Below are positions 1 to 8,295 of a stretch of DNA of 64,000 nt, piece by piece. This stretch comes from Pseudobutyrivibrio sp. UBA3626 (GTDB taxonomy: Bacteria; Bacillota; Clostridia; Lachnospirales; Lachnospiraceae). Made by a program: the position numbers and the translations under genes. The notes beneath the pieces were generated by a model, which saw only the letters and a list, made by a program, of their open reading frames with translations, ran no database searches and had not been told where the DNA came from. The number at the start of each line of letters is the position of its first letter. Within the stretch, counting starts at the first letter, position 1. Location: assembly GCA_002373675.1 (NCBI GenBank), contig DFLF01000011.1:1-64000 (forward strand), written 5' to 3'.

Positions 1-32
1 AACTACTACTATATAATACGAGGGAGAAAACT

Positions 33-818
33 ATGATACTAGACACAATCGTCGAAGACAAGAAAATAAGACTTATAGAAGAGAAGGATATAATTCCAGT
101 CTCATTAATGAGAGATAAGGCTTATTCTGTACTAAAGGATAAGACAAGGGATACAACTAAGTTCTATCATAACCTTGCCAAGGATGGAATTAGTATTATA
201 GGTGAATTCAAGAAGGCATCTCCTTCTGCAGGAGATATTAATTCATCAATTGATTTACTAACAAGAATAGATGAATATAATGATTCAGTTGATGCAATTT
301 CCTGTCTTACAGAGAAGGATCATTTCAAAGGAAGCACTGAGTATCTAGAACAGATTAGAACAAAGTCAACTCTTCCAATTCTAAGAAAAGACTTTATGAT
401 AGACGAATATCAATTCTACGAAGCTAAGGTAATAGGTGCTGATGCAATACTTCTTATATGTGCCATACTTGATGATGCTAAGCTTAAAGATTTCTATCAG
501 CTCTCGCAGGAATTAGGACTAGATGTACTAGTTGAATGTCACGATGAAGTGGAGATAGAAAGAGCACTTGAGATAGAGGCACCTGTAATAGGAATAAACA
601 ATCGCAATCTTAATGATTTTACAATATCCCTTGATACAACTAAAAGACTTAAGAAATACATTCCAGAGGAAATAATTGTTGTATCAGAATCAGGCATTAA
701 GACAGATGATGATGTTCGTTTTCTAAAGGACTTAGGTGTTGACGCATTCTTAATAGGTCAGTCATTTATGGAATCGAAAAGTCCAAGAGAACTTGCAATA
801 AGATGGAAGGAAATGTGA
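33..818 (+). CDS. trpC: indole-3-glycerol phosphate synthase
   Basis: TrpC closes the indole ring: carboxyphenylamino-deoxyribulose phosphate to indole-3-glycerol phosphate, in the cytosol. The 261-residue protein has normal family length. Family motifs are in order: GEFKKASPSAG near residues 57-67 with the catalytic lysine, LRKDF near 117-121 with the second lysine, VECHDE near 167 with the glutamate, GINNRNL near 187 and VVSESGI near 225. The start follows a GAGGGAG ribosome binding site. It is the first trp gene visible, but the window begins only 32 nt upstream, so whether it opens the operon is unknown. A TATAAT lies at 12-17, too close to the edge to judge as a promoter. Identification is firm. 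Confidence 0.96.
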   Translation: MILDTIVEDKKIRLIEEKDIIPVSLMRDKAYSVLKDKTRDTTKFYHNLAKDGISIIGEFKKASPSAGDINSSIDLLTRIDEYNDSVDAISCLTEKDHFKGSTEYLEQIRTKSTLPILRKDFMIDEYQFYEAKVIGADAILLICAILDDAKLKDFYQLSQELGLDVLVECHDEVEIERALEIEAPVIGINNRNLNDFTISLDTTKRLKKYIPEEIIVVSESGIKTDDDVRFLKDLGVDAFLIGQSFMESKSPRELAIRWKEM

Positions 819-873
819 TAGATTCTATTAACAAGAAGAAAGAGCATGTGACATAAGAGAGTAGGTTAAGAAG

Positions 874-1533
874 ATGAAGATTAAGATATGTGGAATCACA
901 AGTGAGAAGGAATCAGATTATCTTAATGATAATAAGGTAGATTTCGCTGGATTTGTGTTTTACGAGAAAAGCAAACGGAATATTACAATAGATAAAGCAA
1001 GATTAATAATGAACAGACTCGATTCTAATATAAAGAAGGTGGCGGTTATGGTTTCTCCTACGTTAGAAGAAGTAATTGATAAGGAAGATGCCGGATTCGA
1101 TGTAATCCAGATTCATGGAGAGCTTAAGGAATCAATACTTGATAAGACTAGAAAGGAAGTCTGGTGCGCCATTAATCTATCAGATGAAGAATATGATGAT
1201 AAGATGCGATGGATTATGGGACTTAAGCCTAACCAATACCGGAAGATAACAGGTATTGTAATTGATTCTAAGAATTTTGGGTCAGGACAGACATTTGACT
1301 GGCAGCAAAACAAAGACAAATTAGAATCTAAGGTTTTTAAGGACAAGACATTTATCCTTGCAGGAGGCCTTAATTCAGACAACGTCAGCGAGGCAATATC
1401 AATCCTTAATCCAGACATAGTTGATGTAAGTTCCGGAGTGGAGGTTGACAAGGGGACGGTTCTTTTGTCAACTGTTCCCCCGGGAAAAGATAAAGATTTA
1501 ATAGATAGATTTGTTAAGGCGGTAAGAAGTTGA
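874..1533 (+). CDS. trpF: phosphoribosylanthranilate isomerase with REP-encoded C-terminal insertion
   Basis: TrpF isomerises phosphoribosyl anthranilate, the step before TrpC. KICGITS at the N-terminus carries the usual catalytic cysteine; QIHGE, AGGLNSDNV and VDVSSGVE follow in TIM-barrel order. The oddity is at the C-terminus: after SSGVE the frame runs through a 29-bp REP-like palindrome (1444-1472), adding about ten residues including KGTVLLST before the final helix resumes at KDLIDRFVKAVRS. The stop codon TGA (1531-1533) lies in the second, inverted REP copy. The insertion falls in the loop before the last barrel helix, so the enzyme may well remain active, but that is an inference. Confidence 0.93.
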   Translation: MKIKICGITSEKESDYLNDNKVDFAGFVFYEKSKRNITIDKARLIMNRLDSNIKKVAVMVSPTLEEVIDKEDAGFDVIQIHGELKESILDKTRKEVWCAINLSDEEYDDKMRWIMGLKPNQYRKITGIVIDSKNFGSGQTFDWQQNKDKLESKVFKDKTFILAGGLNSDNVSEAISILNPDIVDVSSGVEVDKGTVLLSTVPPGKDKDLIDRFVKAVRS

Positions 1534-1557
1534 CAAAAGGACCGTCCCCTTGTCAAC
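1444..1557. repeat. REP-like inverted pair in trpF
   Basis: Two 29-bp palindromic units face each other at 1444-1472 and 1529-1557. Each begins GTTGAC and ends GTCAAC and carries a GGGGACGGT / ACCGTCCCC core next to TTTTG. The two are reverse complements with one mismatch and are separated by 56 bp of trpF coding sequence. The pair could form a long hairpin in the mRNA. The layout matches REP doublets (REPINs) mobilised in trans by RAYT transposases in other bacteria; no RAYT gene is present in the window. Confidence 0.85.
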
Positions 1558-1581
1558 CTGTCAGCCAAGAAAGGAAGCATT

Positions 1582-2769
1582 ATGAACGAAAAAGCATACT
1601 ATGGACAATTCGGTGGTCAATATGTTGCAGAGACCTTAATGAACGTCCTAAACGAGATTGACGAAGAATTCGAAAAGGCAATAAGAGATGAAGAATTCAT
1701 CAGAGAATATAATTATTATCTTAAGGAATATGTAGGAAGAGAGACACCACTTTATCTTGCCGAGAATCTCTCTAAGAAATATGGCACGAAGATATACCTT
1801 AAGAGAGAGGACCTAAATCATACAGGAGCTCATAAGATTAATAATGTATTAGGTCAGATTCTTCTTGCTAAGAGAATGGGCAAGACTAAGATAATAGCAG
1901 AAACTGGTGCAGGACAGCATGGAGTTGCAACAGCAACAGGATGCGCACTATTTAATATGGAGTGTACCGTATTTATGGGTAGCGAAGACGTTAAGAGACA
2001 GGCCCTTAATGTAATGAGAATGGAGATGCTTGGGGCAAAGGTTGTGTCAGTTGAATCAGGCTCTAATACCCTTAAGGATGCAACTAATGAAGCTATTAGG
2101 ACATGGGCTAAGACGGCAGAAGATACATTCTACATAATAGGTTCAGCAATAGGACCTTACCCATATCCTAAGATGGTTAAGGAGTTTCAGTCATGTATCT
2201 CAAGAGAAGCAAAAAAGCAGCATTTTGAAAAAGAAGGAAGACTTCCAGATGTTGTAATGGCTTGCGTAGGAGGTGGCTCTAATTCCATTGGAATGTTCGC
2301 TGACTTTATTGATGAAAAGGATGTAAAGCTAATCGGCGTTGAGGCAGCAGGCAAGGGAATAGATACCAATGAACACGCGGCATCAATGGCAAGAGGACAT
2401 ATTGGTGTACTTCACGGAACTAAGTCATATTTACTAAGTGACGAGGATGGAAATGTGCAGCTAGCCCATTCCATTTCAGCAGGACTTGATTATCCAGGAG
2501 TCGGCCCAGAACACGCATTTCTTAGAGATTCAGGCAGGGCAGAATATGTACCAATTACAGATGCAGAGGCTATGGATGCTCTAATGGAATTAACTCGGGA
2601 AGAAGGAATAATTCCTGCAATAGAAAGCGCCCATGCAATGGCCTATGCAATTAAATATGCTAAAGAAATGACAGAGAATCAGTCAATGATTATATGCTTA
2701 TCTGGCAGAGGCGACAAGGACGTTAATACAATTTCAGATTATATTGCCGGTAAAGGATATCTTAACTAA
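1582..2769 (+). CDS. trpB: tryptophan synthase beta chain
   Basis: TrpB joins indole and serine in the alpha2-beta2 tryptophan synthase complex using PLP. The 395-residue protein matches TrpB1 length. HKINN near residue 84-88 carries the PLP lysine, GAGQHGVATA follows near 112, the phosphate-binding GGGSNSIGMF is near 230, and SGRGDKD is close to the C-terminus. A GGAAG-type ribosome binding site precedes the ATG. The gene starts 24 nt after the second REP copy and is followed by trpA at a 13-nt spacing. Nothing in the coding region looks degraded. Confidence 0.97.
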   Translation: MNEKAYYGQFGGQYVAETLMNVLNEIDEEFEKAIRDEEFIREYNYYLKEYVGRETPLYLAENLSKKYGTKIYLKREDLNHTGAHKINNVLGQILLAKRMGKTKIIAETGAGQHGVATATGCALFNMECTVFMGSEDVKRQALNVMRMEMLGAKVVSVESGSNTLKDATNEAIRTWAKTAEDTFYIIGSAIGPYPYPKMVKEFQSCISREAKKQHFEKEGRLPDVVMACVGGGSNSIGMFADFIDEKDVKLIGVEAAGKGIDTNEHAASMARGHIGVLHGTKSYLLSDEDGNVQLAHSISAGLDYPGVGPEHAFLRDSGRAEYVPITDAEAMDALMELTREEGIIPAIESAHAMAYAIKYAKEMTENQSMIICLSGRGDKDVNTISDYIAGKGYLN

Positions 2770-2782
2770 GGGGGTGATTGGT

Positions 2783-3622
2783 GTGAGAAGTAGAATTGAA
2801 GAACATTTATCGAAATTACAAAAAAAAGGTGAGAAAGCATTTATTACATATTACACTGCTGGACTTGGCGGGATGGAGGCTACAAGACAAATCATAGAAG
2901 CTCAGAAGGGATATACAGATGTTATAGAGCTTGGCATTCCATTCTCTGACCCAATTGCAGATGGAAGTGTGATTCAGCAAGCAAGTTATGAAGCTATACA
3001 ACAGGGATCCAGCCTAAGAAAGACATTTGAGCTTATGAAGGACATTAGAGATTCTGGAAGCCAGCAGCCAATACTATTCATGATGTATTACAACACAATT
3101 GTTAACTATGGAATAGAAGCCTTCGCTAAGAAATGTGATGAGTGTGGCGTAGATGGACTTATCGTTCCCGACCTTCCTTTAGAAGAACAGGAAGAACTCC
3201 AAGGCGCCATAGATAAATACGATACAACAATACTCATTCAATTGGTATCACCCATTAGTGCTGACAGAATCCCGGTGATTTTGGAAAATGCAAAAGGGTT
3301 TGTATACTGCGTATCTTCTATGGGAGTTACAGGTGGTAAAGGAACATTTCACAGTAAGGTAATTGATTATCTGTCAGATGTTAAGAAGCATTCCAAGATT
3401 CCGGTGATGATGGGATTTGGAATTAGAGAGGCTAAGGACGTGGAGCCTATGAAAGATATAATTGATGGAGCGATTGTTGGCTCACATTTCATCAATCTAA
3501 TGAGAGAGGGTAATTATAATCCTGATATTGCAAGAGAATATGTATCTAAGTTTAAGCGTGAGATACAGTTGACAGGGGGACGGTCCTTTTGTCAACCTCT
3601 TAAGAGAAATGAAGATAACTAG
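2783..3622 (+). CDS. trpA: tryptophan synthase alpha chain, extended through a REP element
   Basis: TrpA splits indole-3-glycerol phosphate and passes indole to TrpB. I place the start at the GTG at 2783, giving MRSRIEEHLSKL, because AAGGGGGTG sits just upstream; an ATG at 2744 in the same frame overlaps trpB and has no such site. ELGIPFSDPIADG holds the catalytic Glu and Asp; MMYYN, GVDGLIVPDLP, VSSMGVTGGKG and MMGFGI follow in order. The normal C-terminus would fall near residue 262. Instead the frame continues through a REP palindrome (3568-3596), adding LTGGRSFCQ and a further short tail. The added residues have no family counterpart and are probably a neutral extension. Confidence 0.95.
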   Translation: MRSRIEEHLSKLQKKGEKAFITYYTAGLGGMEATRQIIEAQKGYTDVIELGIPFSDPIADGSVIQQASYEAIQQGSSLRKTFELMKDIRDSGSQQPILFMMYYNTIVNYGIEAFAKKCDECGVDGLIVPDLPLEEQEELQGAIDKYDTTILIQLVSPISADRIPVILENAKGFVYCVSSMGVTGGKGTFHSKVIDYLSDVKKHSKIPVMMGFGIREAKDVEPMKDIIDGAIVGSHFINLMREGNYNPDIAREYVSKFKREIQLTGGRSFCQPLKRNEDN

Positions 3623-3670
3623 AAAATGAGAATGAAGAAAGGTTGACAAAAGGACCGTCCCCCTGTCAAC
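3568..3670. repeat. REP-like inverted pair between trpA and trpD
   Basis: Units at 3568-3596 and 3642-3670 are perfect reverse complements over 29 bp and share GTTGAC/GTCAAC ends and the GGGGACGGTCC core with the pair in trpF. They are 45 bp apart. The left unit is read in frame as the end of TrpA; the right unit lies just before the trpD ribosome binding site. The intact symmetry suggests this pair is younger than the one in trpF, or kept by selection on the hairpin. Confidence 0.88.
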
Positions 3671-3687
3671 CTGAAAGGAGACACAAA

Positions 3688-4710
3688 ATGATTAAAGAAG
3701 CTATTGAGAAAATTGTAATGAAGGAAGATCTCACTTATGATGAGGCCTACACAGTAATGAATGAGATAATGTCTGGTGAGACATCTCAGACACAGAATGC
3801 GGCATTTCTAGCTGCTCTCTCAACCAAAAGCACAAAGAAAGAGACTGAAGATGAAATACTAGGATGTGCTAAGGCTATGAGAGAGCATGCCAGGAAATGC
3901 GATCTGGGTAATCTGGACGCAATGGAGATAGTAGGTACAGGTGGAGACAGAGCAGGAAGCTTTAATATCTCCACAACAACAGCATTTATTGCAGCAGCAG
4001 CTGGAATTAAAGTGGCAAAGCATGGTAATCGTGCAGCCTCATCTCTTAGTGGTACAGCTGATTGTCTTGAGGCTCTTGGAGCTAATATAGATAAGAACCC
4101 TGAGGAATGTAAGAAGTTACTTCTGGATACTAACTTCTGCTTCTTCTTCGCACAGAAGTATCATACATCAATGAAATATGTTGGTGCCATAAGAAAGGAA
4201 CTTGGTTTTAGAACTGTATTTAATATATTAGGACCACTAACAAACCCGGGATGTCCTACAAGACAGCTTCTTGGAGTATATGATGAATGCCTTGTAGAAC
4301 CCCTTGCCAGAGTTTTGTCAGATATGGGAGTAAAAAGAGGTATGGTAGTATATGGTCGTGAGAAATTAGATGAAATATCAGCTGTAGGACCAACCTTTGT
4401 ATGTGAGGTTAATGACGGATACTTTAAGTCTTATGACATTTCCCCTGAGGTATTCGGCTTCGATAGATGCGACAAGGAGGAGCTTGTAGGTGGAACTCCT
4501 GAGGAAAATGCTAATATAACCCGAGGCATCCTCAAGGGCGAAATAAAGGGTGGCAAGAGAAACACTGTTCTTATGAATGCAGGAGCAGCCCTATATATTG
4601 GTGGAAAAGCTGACTCCATCGCTAAGGGCGTCATCATGGCTGAAGAGATTCTCGATTCTGGTAAGGCTTATGATGCACTAGAGAAATACATTAAGGCATC
4701 TAATTCGTAG
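3688..4710 (+). CDS. trpD: anthranilate phosphoribosyltransferase
   Basis: TrpD transfers phosphoribose from PRPP to anthranilate. The start is the ATG at 3688, with GAAAGGAG 7 nt upstream, giving MIKEAIEKIV and 340 residues, the usual length. A longer open frame from the TTG at 3643 would be translated REP sequence and is rejected. Signature motifs are EIVGTGGDRAGSFNIST, the PRPP-binding glycine motif near residue 76, KHGNRAASS near 105, and FFFAQKYH near 149. It follows trpA behind the second REP pair. TrpD is separate from TrpG here; the two are fused in some bacteria. Confidence 0.96.
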   Translation: MIKEAIEKIVMKEDLTYDEAYTVMNEIMSGETSQTQNAAFLAALSTKSTKKETEDEILGCAKAMREHARKCDLGNLDAMEIVGTGGDRAGSFNISTTTAFIAAAAGIKVAKHGNRAASSLSGTADCLEALGANIDKNPEECKKLLLDTNFCFFFAQKYHTSMKYVGAIRKELGFRTVFNILGPLTNPGCPTRQLLGVYDECLVEPLARVLSDMGVKRGMVVYGREKLDEISAVGPTFVCEVNDGYFKSYDISPEVFGFDRCDKEELVGGTPEENANITRGILKGEIKGGKRNTVLMNAGAALYIGGKADSIAKGVIMAEEILDSGKAYDALEKYIKASNS

Positions 4711-4783
4711 GAAGAGCACACCTAAGCAGCCAAAACCTGTGACTCTGGAATAAATCATATGTCTAATTAGCCGAGGTATTACT

Positions 4784-6253
4784 ATGAATGATTATGAGAC
4801 ATTAAGACAATATACTAATGATTACAATTATATTCCTGTTAAGAAGGAGATTCTTTCAGATGTTACAACACCTATTGAACTTCTTCGAATTCTTAGAGGC
4901 GTAAGCCCTCACGTTTTCATCCTAGAGAGCGTTATGGAACAGGAAAGCTGGGGCAGATATACATTCCTTGGATACAATCCTAAGCTATGTATTACATGTA
5001 GCAATAATCACCTTAAGATATACGATGCTAATGGCTCCCTGGTGCTAGAAGAAGTAGTTAGAGAGCCTAAAGCACATCTTAAGGATATATTAGATAAATA
5101 CAAGAGTCCTAAGCTTAAGGATTATCCTTCCTTTACAGGTGGACTGGTAGGTTATTTTTCCTTTGACTATATTAAATATGCAGAGCCTAAGCTTAACCTT
5201 GATGCTGATGATACTGAGGGCTTTAAGGATTTTGATTTGATGCTGTTTGATAAGGTGATTGCCTTTGATAATCTTAAGCAGAAGATAGTAATAATTGCCA
5301 ATGCACCGGCTGATAATTTTAAGGATAGCTATAAGCAGGCGCTGACAGATATTGATGAGATTATAAGACTTATTCAAAATGGCAAGAAGGCTGACATCCC
5401 TAAGGGCGAGCTTTTATCAGACTATAGAGCTTTATTTAGTGAAGAAGAATTTTGCCAAAAGGTTAACAAAGCAAAAGATTATATATATGAAGGAGATATA
5501 TTCCAGGTCGTACTTTCTAATAGATTAGAAGCAGATTTTAAAGGAAGTCTCTTTGATACCTATAGAATCTTAAGAACTCTTAATCCTTCACCATATATGT
5601 TTTATTTTAGTGGTGACGATATGGAGGTTGCTGGTGCAAGTCCAGAGACTCTTGTTAAATTAGAGGATGGAGTTCTTCATACATTTCCACTAGCAGGGAC
5701 AAGACCAAGAGGCAAGAATGAGAGTGAGGATAAGAGATTAGAAGAGGAGCTTCTAAAGGATGAGAAGGAACTTAGCGAACACAATATGCTTGTTGATCTT
5801 GGCAGGAACGATATTGGTAGAATCTCTAAGTTTGGTTCTGTTGAAGTTGAGAAGTATATGGAGGTTTTGCGTTTCTCACATGTTATGCATATAGGGTCAA
5901 CTGTTAAGGGAGAGTTAAATGATAATAAAAGCCCTGTTGATGTAATAGATGCGATTCTTCCTGCTGGAACTTTGTCGGGAGCGCCTAAGATTAGAGCCTG
6001 TGAGATTATTAATGAGTTAGAGAATAATAAGCGTGGTATATATGGTGGCGCAATAGGATATATTGATTTTACAGGTAATCTTGATACAGCTATAGCCATT
6101 AGAATTGCTTACAAGAAGAATAACAAGGTATTTGTTCGCTCAGGTGCCGGAATCGTTGCTGATTCTATTCCTATAAACGAATACAACGAGTGCATTAACA
6201 AAGCTAAAGCCGTAATGCTTTCTATTGAGAAGGCTTCTAAGATGGAGGACTAG
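4784..6253 (+). CDS. trpE: anthranilate synthase component I
   Basis: TrpE aminates chorismate to anthranilate using ammonia from TrpG. The 489-residue protein has the N-terminal regulatory region, with FILESVMEQESWGRY at the position of the tryptophan-binding LLES element, and the C-terminal chorismate-binding domain with AGASPETLV, PLAGTRPRG, ELSEHNMLVDLGRNDIGR, LPAGTLSGAPKIRA and RSGAGIVADS. Feedback inhibition by tryptophan is therefore likely. It overlaps nothing and is followed after 2 nt by trpG. The 73-nt gap before it carries an 18-nt motif shared with the nadB leader (see findings). In most trp operons trpE comes first; here it is next to last. Confidence 0.96.
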   Translation: MNDYETLRQYTNDYNYIPVKKEILSDVTTPIELLRILRGVSPHVFILESVMEQESWGRYTFLGYNPKLCITCSNNHLKIYDANGSLVLEEVVREPKAHLKDILDKYKSPKLKDYPSFTGGLVGYFSFDYIKYAEPKLNLDADDTEGFKDFDLMLFDKVIAFDNLKQKIVIIANAPADNFKDSYKQALTDIDEIIRLIQNGKKADIPKGELLSDYRALFSEEEFCQKVNKAKDYIYEGDIFQVVLSNRLEADFKGSLFDTYRILRTLNPSPYMFYFSGDDMEVAGASPETLVKLEDGVLHTFPLAGTRPRGKNESEDKRLEEELLKDEKELSEHNMLVDLGRNDIGRISKFGSVEVEKYMEVLRFSHVMHIGSTVKGELNDNKSPVDVIDAILPAGTLSGAPKIRACEIINELENNKRGIYGGAIGYIDFTGNLDTAIAIRIAYKKNNKVFVRSGAGIVADSIPINEYNECINKAKAVMLSIEKASKMED

Positions 6254-6255
6254 TT

Positions 6256-6825
6256 ATGATTTTACTCATAGATAATTATGATAGCTTCTCATATAATCTC
6301 TATCAGATGTTGGGAAGTATAAGCTCTGACATTAGGGTTGTAAGAAATGATGATATTAGTATCCCTGAGATTAGAAGAATGGATGTAAGCCATATTGTAC
6401 TGAGTCCGGGGCCGGGAAGACCTGCAGATTCGGGAGTATGTGAAGATGTAGTTAGAGAGTTTGCAGGTAAGATACCGATTCTTGGAGTTTGTCTTGGACA
6501 CCAGGCAATATGCGAAGCTTTTATGGGAAATGTTGATCATGCTTCTCGTCTAATGCATGGCAAGAAATCTGTGGCGAGCATTGATACTTCATGTGCAGTC
6601 TTTGCTGGATTAAGTGATAATATTGAGGTGGCAAGATATCATTCACTAAGTGTATCTAGAAAGGATTTGCCAGATGAACTTAAGATAATAGCAAGTGCTA
6701 ATGATGATAATGAGATTATGGGAATAAAGCATGAAGAATATGAAGTATATGGATTGCAATTTCATCCCGAATCGATACTTACTCCTGATGGCAAAAAGAT
6801 TCTAAGTAACTTTATTAATATATAG
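6256..6825 (+). CDS. trpG: anthranilate synthase component II, glutamine amidotransferase
   Basis: TrpG releases ammonia from glutamine for TrpE. The class I amidotransferase triad is intact: the nucleophilic Cys in GVCLGHQAI near residue 79, and His and Glu in LQFHPESILT near residue 168. The oxyanion strand motif LSPGPGRP is near residue 50. Length is 189 residues, as usual. It starts 2 nt after trpE, which fits translational coupling of the two subunits. It ends the operon and a clear terminator follows 21 nt later. pabA would look similar, but the trp neighbours settle the assignment; the subunit could still serve PabB as well. Confidence 0.95.
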   Translation: MILLIDNYDSFSYNLYQMLGSISSDIRVVRNDDISIPEIRRMDVSHIVLSPGPGRPADSGVCEDVVREFAGKIPILGVCLGHQAICEAFMGNVDHASRLMHGKKSVASIDTSCAVFAGLSDNIEVARYHSLSVSRKDLPDELKIIASANDDNEIMGIKHEEYEVYGLQFHPESILTPDGKKILSNFINI

Positions 6826-6846
6826 AGAATTACCTATAGTTTTAAA

Positions 6847-6878
6847 GGCAATTACACATATGTGTAGTTGTCTTTTTT
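6847..6878 (+). terminator. intrinsic terminator of the trp operon
   Basis: GGCAATTACAC and GTGTAGTTGTC pair as an 11-bp stem with two wobble pairs around an ATAT loop, followed directly by six T residues (6873-6878). Confidence 0.9.
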
Positions 6879-6911
6879 GCTTAAAGCACGTAAATACGCA
6901 GGGTTGCCTTA

Positions 6912-6969
6912 GTGTCATGACACATAACTTTACATTGTACTTGACAGATAGACTTTTAGCATATAAACT
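6912..6969 (+). promoter_or_regulatory. nadB promoter with probable NiaR operator
   Basis: A perfect 12-bp palindrome GTGTCATGACAC (6912-6923) lies 17 bp before a TTGACA -35 box (6941-6946), which has a 17-bp spacer to TAAACT (6964-6969). The operon it precedes encodes a NiaR-family repressor, and NiaR operators known from Firmicutes are palindromes with TGTC/GACA arms. Binding is an inference. Transcription would start about 35 nt before the nadB ATG. Confidence 0.6.
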
Positions 6970-7005
6970 ATTGTCTAAGCAACCAAAACCTGAGAGGTAT
7001 AAGTT

Positions 7006-8274
7006 ATGGATTTGAAATGTGATGTTGTAATTGTTGGAACGGGGGCGGCAGGGCTGTTTTCCGCACTAAGCTTTCCTGATGATGTTAATATCCATATGGT
7101 TACAAAGAGAAAAGTAGATGAGTCGGACTCTTATCTTGCGCAAGGTGGAATATCTGTACTTCTTGATGAGGATGACTATGATGATTATTTCGAAGATACA
7201 ATGAGAGCAGGTCATTTCGAGAATAAGAAAGATGCTGTTGATGTAATGATTAGGTCGTCTCAGGATGTTATTGATAAACTTATAGAATACGGTGTTGATT
7301 TCGAGAAAGACAAAGAAGGGAACTTGTCTTTTACGAAAGAAGGAGCTCATTCTCAGGCAAGAATTCTATTCCATGAAGATGAGACTGGAAGAGAGATTAC
7401 ATCTACTCTTTATAAGAGAGTTGCAGAGAAGAAGAATGTAACGATTCATGAATACACAACTATGGTGGATATTATAACAAGAGATAATATCTGCGGTGGA
7501 ATTGTTGTTGTAGATGACATGAAAGAATTCTCTATAATTAAGGCAAAAGACGTGATACTTGCTTGTGGAGGAATTGGAGGACTTTATAAGAATTCAACCA
7601 ACTTTCCGCATATAACAGGGGATGCTATATCTATTGCAATCAAACATAACATAGAAGTTGAGAATCTTAATTATGTTCAGATTCATCCTACGACTTTATA
7701 TTCTAAGAAACCAGGCAGAAGATTTTTGATATCAGAGTCGGTGAGAGGAGAAGGAGCAGTTCTTCTTGATAAAAATGGTGAGAGATTTACAGATGAACTT
7801 AAGCCTAGAGATGTGGTTACAGCTGCAATAAGAGAGCAGATGAGAAAAGATGGTACAGAATATGTACTAGAGGATATGAGACCACTTGGCAAACAGACAA
7901 TACTTCACCATTTTCCTAACATTTACGAGAGATGTAAGAAAGAAGGATATGACGTATTAGTTGAACCAATACCGGTTGTACCGGCGCAGCACTATCATAT
8001 GGGTGGTGTAAAGGTTGACCTTAACAGTGAGTCTACAATGCATGGACTCTATGTTGTTGGAGAAGCAAGTTGCAATGGAGTTCATGGTAAGAACCGTCTT
8101 GCAAGTAATTCTCTACTTGAGGCTTTGGTTTTTGCTAAGAGGGCGGCTGAGAATATTATAAGGCGAAATGATAGTGGAATAGATGACTTCTTCGTTGATT
8201 TTGAAGAATATAAGAATCTTGACGGATTATTTGACGAATATAGAACAAGTGCACTTAAGAAGATATCAGAGTGA
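7006..8274 (+). CDS. nadB: L-aspartate oxidase
   Basis: NadB oxidises L-aspartate to iminoaspartate with FAD, the first step of de novo NAD synthesis. The N-terminal FAD-binding motif VIVGTGAAGLFSAL is at residues 8-21. Family motifs include LAQGGISV, HEDETGREI, VQIHPTTLY, SVRGEGAVLLD, YHMGGVKVD and GEASCNGVHGKNRLASNSLLEA near the end of the flavin domain. At 422 residues it lacks most of the C-terminal helical domain of the roughly 530-residue E. coli and Bacillus enzymes. The end is clean, so this is probably a natural short form rather than a truncation. GAGAGG precedes the ATG. Confidence 0.95.
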   Translation: MDLKCDVVIVGTGAAGLFSALSFPDDVNIHMVTKRKVDESDSYLAQGGISVLLDEDDYDDYFEDTMRAGHFENKKDAVDVMIRSSQDVIDKLIEYGVDFEKDKEGNLSFTKEGAHSQARILFHEDETGREITSTLYKRVAEKKNVTIHEYTTMVDIITRDNICGGIVVVDDMKEFSIIKAKDVILACGGIGGLYKNSTNFPHITGDAISIAIKHNIEVENLNYVQIHPTTLYSKKPGRRFLISESVRGEGAVLLDKNGERFTDELKPRDVVTAAIREQMRKDGTEYVLEDMRPLGKQTILHHFPNIYERCKKEGYDVLVEPIPVVPAQHYHMGGVKVDLNSESTMHGLYVVGEASCNGVHGKNRLASNSLLEALVFAKRAAENIIRRNDSGIDDFFVDFEEYKNLDGLFDEYRTSALKKISE

Positions 8275-8295
8275 TTAATACGAGGAGAGATTAAT

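Noticed and set aside
12..17. TATAAT as the trp operon promoter
   Set aside because: The -35 region lies outside the window and the site would leave almost no leader before the trpC ribosome binding site.
1113..1580. A 155-codon minus-strand open frame across trpF
   Set aside because: It is the shadow of trpF and the REP repeats; no ribosome binding site and no family resemblance.
3643..3687. Upstream TTG start for trpD
   Set aside because: The added residues are translated REP sequence; ATG 3688 has a good GAAAGGAG site.
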